Source of the DNA: Bacteroidales bacterium
GTDB lineage: Bacteria; Bacteroidota; Bacteroidia; Bacteroidales; UBA1556
Length of the DNA stretch: 10,432 nt
NCBI GenBank assembly: GCA_023145955.1
Contig: JAGLDA010000034.1
Location: 1 to 10,432 of the forward strand
Direction: 5' to 3'
Under the pieces are notes generated by a model. The model saw only the letters and a program-made list of their open reading frames with translations. It did no database searches and was not told where the DNA came from. Shown one piece after another: positions 7,300 through 10,432 of the stretch (its first letter is position 1; every line of letters begins with the position of its first letter). The position numbers were made by a program, and so were the translations under genes.

Positions 7300-7884
7300 T
7301 TAGTTAAGTATTTTATCGAAAAATGAAGGGTAAAACCAAAAAAGAATAAAAAGTAAAACAACTATTATTTTAGGAATAATAAAAGGGATAAACATTACTG
7401 CTAAGGCCAAAACAATTGACAATTTAAGAACTCTATATTTCATTTGGCTTTGTTCGTGAATAAACTCTATATTAAGTAGTTCTTCATTTTCCATATCCAG
7501 AAGAAAAATACCATCATTTTTTATTGCAAAATCATATTCCAACAATTGTCTTCTAGTATTTTTGTTTTTAATATATATAGCCTGCTTGCCAGATTTCACC
7601 TCAATGAGAAAAACTTTTCCCTTTCGCCCAACAACGTAATCCACAATTAGCTTTGATTCCATCACTTTTCCATCTACCATATATTTATGGTAATGCTCGT
7701 ATTGCTCTTCCAAAACCTTATACCCTTTTTTCTCTAAAAAGAATCGGGCTTCCTTTTCAAGTTCATTACCACGTTTAAACCTTTGCCTTTGATCTCTAGC
7801 TTTAATATATTCCCCATATTTATACCTTAGTAGTAATAATAGCAAAAGAGCAATTATAAATATGGCAATTATTTTTTCAATCAT
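7300..7884 (-). CDS. Small membrane protein with PD-(D/E)XK nuclease-like core
   Basis: I do not recognise a named gene. The 194-residue product has one N-terminal membrane segment (about 3-20, Leu/Ile-rich), a basic stretch (KARDQRQRFKRG), a soluble core (about 38-145), and two C-terminal hydrophobic segments (about 154-170 and 172-187). The core has the order of conserved elements seen in PD-(D/E)XK-fold nucleases such as YraN/UPF0102 and NERD proteins: GNELEKEARFFLEKKGYKVLE (Glu43), then IVDYVV (Asp82), then FLIEVKSGK (Glu95 and Lys97), and a later RRQLLEYDFA motif (111-120). That leaves Glu-Asp-Glu-x-Lys in place for metal binding and catalysis. The core would face the cytoplasm if the basic stretch follows the positive-inside rule. 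Partners and substrate are unknown. It is monocistronic, convergent with the OmpA-family gene and divergent from the PurM-like gene. The nuclease fold is inferred from motif order only. Confidence 0.75.
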   Translation of the reverse strand: MIEKIIAIFIIALLLLLLLRYKYGEYIKARDQRQRFKRGNELEKEARFFLEKKGYKVLEEQYEHYHKYMVDGKVMESKLIVDYVVGRKGKVFLIEVKSGKQAIYIKNKNTRRQLLEYDFAIKNDGIFLLDMENEELLNIEFIHEQSQMKYRVLKLSIVLALAVMFIPFIIPKIIVVLLFILFWFYPSFFDKILN

Positions 7885-8026
7885 GGTCTTTTCAGATTTT
7901 AGTATTCACTTTTTATCAATACAATTAATATATAGGCTAAGTTACAATTATAATAAGGTTGATAACAATATAATATCCCATACATTATCACCATAAAAAT
8001 AAAGAAAATCATGGCTTAAAAAACAC

Positions 8027-8034
8027 TACTTTTG
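8027..8034 (+). promoter_or_regulatory. Bacteroidota -7 promoter element for the purM-prfA unit
   Basis: TACTTTTG, followed by C, matches TAnnTTTG exactly and lies 20 bp upstream of the ATG at 8055, giving a very short leader. The same octamer serves the ABC-F gene on the other strand. No clear -33 TTTG is visible, and I see no recognisable purine operator or riboswitch in the 170 bp upstream region. Confidence 0.6.
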
Positions 8035-8054
8035 CACTCTAATAAAAGTAAGAA

Positions 8055-9224
8055 ATGAACGATAAGGAAAGATATGATTTACGTGGTGTTTCAGCATCTA
8101 AAGATGATGTACACAATGCTATAAAAAATATTGACAAAGGACTTTACCCTAAAGCATTTTGCAAGATAGTCCCTGATTTATTGACTGGTAGTGATGACCA
8201 TTGCGTTGTAATGCATGCTGATGGAGCAGGTACAAAATCATCACTTGCGTATATGTATTGGAAAGAAACTGGAGACATTTCAGTATGGAAAGGTATAGCA
8301 CAAGATGCAATTGTAATGAATCTAGATGATTTAATTTGTGTTGGTGCTACTGATAATATTCTACTTTCATCAACTATAGGGCGGAATAAAAACCTTATTC
8401 CAGGCGACGTAATAAAAGCATTGATAGAAGGTAGTGAAGAATTTATAGAGGAAATGCGCGATTTGGGAATAGGAATTTATTCTACAGGGGGCGAAACTGC
8501 AGATGTGGGAGATCTTGTTCGTACTATTATTGTAGACTCTACAGTTACTGCTCGCTTGAAAAAGAGTGAGGTTATCAATAATGCAAATATTAAAGCTGGA
8601 GATGTTATTGTTGGAATGGAGTCATTCGGACAGGCAACTTACGAAAACGAGTATAATGGAGGAATGGGCAGCAATGGGCTAACCTCTGCTCGTCACGATG
8701 TTTTCGGTAAATACCTTGCTGATAAATTTCCTGAATCTTTTGATGCTGCTGTACCTTCTGACTTAGTATACTCAGGCACACAAAATCTTACTGACAATAC
8801 AAAAATTGAAGGAGTAGATGCAGGGAAACTTGTTCTCTCTCCCACTCGCACATACGCTCCAGTAATAAAAGCTATGCTAGATAAGCATCGCAGCAATATT
8901 CATGGCATGGTACACTGTAGTGGCGGAGCCCAAACAAAGGTGTTGCATTTTGTGGATAATCTACATATTATTAAAGATAATATGTTTAATACGCCGCCAC
9001 TATTCGAAATGATTCAGAAAGAATCTCAAACTAGTTGGCAAGAGATGTATAAGGTTTTTAATATGGGACACCGTATGGAAATTTATACTGATAAAAATAT
9101 AGCAAATGAGTTAATTGCTATTTCAAAAAGCTTCAATATTGATGCAAAAATAATTGGCAGATGCGAAGCGAACGAAGGCAAAAAACTTACTATAGTTTCT
9201 GAATACGGAACTTTTAAATACTAA
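8055..9224 (+). CDS. purM: PurM-type phosphoribosylformylglycinamidine cyclo-ligase / AIR synthase-related protein
   Basis: A 389-residue cytoplasmic protein of the PurM superfamily. Recognisable elements in order: the ATP-binding MHADGAGTKSSLA (DGAGTK at 56-61), AQDAIVMNLDDLICVGA (82-98), STGGETADVGDLVRT (143-156), GQATYENEYNGGMGSNGLTSARHD (192-215), LSPTRTYAPVIKAML (261-275), HGMVHCSGGAQTKVL (283-297) and VFNMGHRMEIY (334-344). PurM converts FGAM plus ATP to AIR, the fifth step of de novo purine synthesis. This protein belongs to the longer Bacteroidota version; canonical PurM is about 345 residues, and the match to E. coli motifs is only partial (for example GGETADVGD versus GGETAEMPG). 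Cyclo-ligase activity is therefore probable rather than shown. It is first in a unit with prfA 14 bp downstream, an arrangement I recall from other Bacteroidota, where pyrF often follows. The short leader and conserved YDLRGVSASKDDVH support the start. Confidence 0.85.
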   Translation: MNDKERYDLRGVSASKDDVHNAIKNIDKGLYPKAFCKIVPDLLTGSDDHCVVMHADGAGTKSSLAYMYWKETGDISVWKGIAQDAIVMNLDDLICVGATDNILLSSTIGRNKNLIPGDVIKALIEGSEEFIEEMRDLGIGIYSTGGETADVGDLVRTIIVDSTVTARLKKSEVINNANIKAGDVIVGMESFGQATYENEYNGGMGSNGLTSARHDVFGKYLADKFPESFDAAVPSDLVYSGTQNLTDNTKIEGVDAGKLVLSPTRTYAPVIKAMLDKHRSNIHGMVHCSGGAQTKVLHFVDNLHIIKDNMFNTPPLFEMIQKESQTSWQEMYKVFNMGHRMEIYTDKNIANELIAISKSFNIDAKIIGRCEANEGKKLTIVSEYGTFKY

Positions 9225-9238
9225 AAAACCAATAAATT

Positions 9239-10309
9239 ATGCTTGATAAATTAGCAGCAATACATAATAGATTTCTTAATATAGCGGAGCAAATGTCTGA
9301 TCCATCAGTAATTTCTGATATGAAAAAATTTGTAAAACTAAATAAGGAATATAAAGATTTAGAGCCTCTGGACGAAGCATATAAGGAATATAAAAATATA
9401 GTTGAGAACGAGGAGTCTAGCCGCGATATAATTGCCAACGAAACTGATGCTGATTTTATTGATATGGCAAAAGAAGAACTTAGCGAATTACTAAAACGCA
9501 AAGAAGAACTTGAGGAAGAGGTTAAAGTATTAATGATTCCTAAAGACCCTGAAGATGCTAAAAATATTGTTTTAGAGATTCGTGCTGGTACTGGTGGTGA
9601 TGAAGCAAGCCTTTTTGCTGGCGACCTATATCGTATGTACACAAAATATTGCGATAGTAAGAAATGGAAAATTGAGATTGTAGATATTGCTGAAGGAACT
9701 ATGGGTGGTTTTAAGGAAATAGTTCTTAATGTTAGTGGTAAGGATGTATATGGTACTATGAAATTTGAATCGGGAGTTCACCGCGTACAGCGTGTTCCTA
9801 AAACAGAGACCCAAGGTCGTGTACATACTTCTGCAGCAACAGTGGCAGTATTACCTGAGGCTGAGGAGTTTGATATAGATTTAAATCCATCAGATATCAG
9901 AAAGGATACTTACTGTGCTTCAGGACCTGGCGGGCAGTCTGTAAACACTACATACTCAGCCATTAGGCTTACCCATGAGCCTACAGGAATTGTTGTTACT
10001 TGCCAAGATGAGAAATCGCAGTTAAAAAATCTTACCAAAGCTATGAAAGTGCTTCGTACAAGGATTTACGAACTTGAGTATGCTAAGCATATGGAAGAAA
10101 TTTCATCAAAACGTAAAACTATGGTTTCAACTGGTGACCGTTCTGCTAAGATTAGAACTTATAATTGGCCGCAAGGTAGAGTTACTGATCATAGAATTGG
10201 GCTAACTTTATACAATTTACCAGCAATTATTGATGGTGATATTCAAGAAATAATTGATGGCTTACAAATGGCTGAAAACGCAGAGAGGTTGAAGGAAGAA
10301 ATGCAATAA
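9239..10309 (+). CDS. prfA: Peptide chain release factor 1 (RF1)
   Basis: A 356-residue protein, full length compared with about 360 in E. coli. RF1 reads UAA and UAG in the ribosomal A site and triggers peptide release. An N-terminal alpha-helical domain with charged coiled-coil-like stretches (about 1-100) leads to EIRAGTGGDEASLFAGDLYRMY (113-134). The stop-codon-reading PxT motif is PKT at 187-189 within RVQRVPKTETQGRVHTSA, which identifies RF1 rather than RF2 (SPF). The peptidyl-hydrolysis GGQ motif is at 231-233 in GPGGQSVNT; its Gln is the usual target of PrmC methylation. It starts 14 bp after the PurM-like gene and needs no internal frameshift, unlike many prfB genes. The reading frame ends in UAA exactly where a tandem repeat tract begins. 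No terminator is visible before the window edge. Confidence 0.97.
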   Translation: MLDKLAAIHNRFLNIAEQMSDPSVISDMKKFVKLNKEYKDLEPLDEAYKEYKNIVENEESSRDIIANETDADFIDMAKEELSELLKRKEELEEEVKVLMIPKDPEDAKNIVLEIRAGTGGDEASLFAGDLYRMYTKYCDSKKWKIEIVDIAEGTMGGFKEIVLNVSGKDVYGTMKFESGVHRVQRVPKTETQGRVHTSAATVAVLPEAEEFDIDLNPSDIRKDTYCASGPGGQSVNTTYSAIRLTHEPTGIVVTCQDEKSQLKNLTKAMKVLRTRIYELEYAKHMEEISSKRKTMVSTGDRSAKIRTYNWPQGRVTDHRIGLTLYNLPAIIDGDIQEIIDGLQMAENAERLKEEMQ

Positions 10310-10432
10310 ATGAGGAGTTAAGAATTAGGAATGAGACAATTAGGAATTAGGAATGAGATAATTAGGAATTAGGAATTAGGAATGAGACAATTAGGAATTA
10401 GGAATTAGGAATGAGGGAGTTAGGGATTAGGA
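10310..10432. repeat. Nested heptamer tandem repeat downstream of prfA (runs off right edge)
   Basis: From 10327 the tract resolves into the 7-mers AGGAATT and AGGAATG and the 8-mer AGAYAATT. The order is AGGAATG-AGACAATT, then one AGGAATT plus AGGAATG-AGATAATT, then two AGGAATT plus AGGAATG-AGACAATT, then two AGGAATT plus AGGAATG-AGGGAGTT, then AGGGATT and the edge. The last two full blocks are each 29 bp, so there is a higher-order period above the heptamer. Bases 10311-10326 look like a decayed unit (GAGGAGTTAAGAATT). No reading frame continues through it. It resembles heptanucleotide intergenic repeats such as the cyanobacterial STRRs. Confidence 0.9.

Noticed and set aside
7913..7965. 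Inverted pair TTATCAA / TTGATAA upstream of the PurM-like and nuclease-like genes
   Set aside because: Seven AT-rich bases on each side, 39 bp apart, are easily expected by chance in this sequence, and no known operator matches.
9214..9642. Open frame of 142 codons on the minus strand, Ser-rich
   Set aside because: It lies opposite the start of prfA and reflects the codon pattern of its Lys/Glu-rich helices; no promoter or motif supports it.
10310..10432. CRISPR array
   Set aside because: The repeats are contiguous 7-8-mers without unique spacers, and no cas gene is present.
1..10432. Horizontal transfer island, prophage or insertion sequence
   Set aside because: No transposase, integrase, tRNA, phage gene or terminal inverted repeat is visible, and base composition appears uniform across core and other genes.

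Overview
The window looks like the chromosome of a Bacteroidota bacterium, perhaps Bacteroidales/Marinilabiliales-like (the order is a guess). The DNA is strongly AT-rich. Starts lack clear Shine-Dalgarno sequences, and several genes are preceded by the phylum's TAnnTTTG -7 promoter element. The proteins are also typical: a DUF5723-type outer-membrane protein with thrombospondin type 3 repeats, a TPR/PD40-propeller/CRD/OmpA protein of PorE-like layout, and a ~390-residue PurM-type protein directly in front of prfA.

Layout. (1) 1-2088, minus strand: a YbiT-like ABC-F ATPase followed by ychF, which runs off the left edge. Both products are soluble NTPases of families that act at the ribosome. 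(2) 2089-2350: a divergent promoter region with a 31-33 bp direct repeat. (3) 2351-7245, plus strand: two exported envelope proteins, each followed by a rho-independent terminator. They are separated by a 535 bp gap that carries a hairpin-forming repeat element. (4) 7300-7884, minus strand: a small, unrecognised membrane protein with a PD-(D/E)XK nuclease-like core. It converges on the second terminator. (5) 8055-10309, plus strand: a PurM/AIR-synthase-like gene and prfA, 14 bp apart. (6) 10310-10432: a nested heptamer tandem repeat that starts at the prfA stop codon and runs off the right edge.

How the genes fit together. Most of the window is core housekeeping (translation factors, purine synthesis) interspersed with envelope genes. 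I see no mobile element, phage, CRISPR array or complete defence system. The best leads are a half-degenerate ABC-F ATPase whose two composite ATP sites appear to be one intact and one decayed, a C-terminal domain in the OmpA-family protein that reads like a retropepsin fold without its catalytic DTG motif, the membrane-anchored nuclease-like protein, and two kinds of noncoding repeat.
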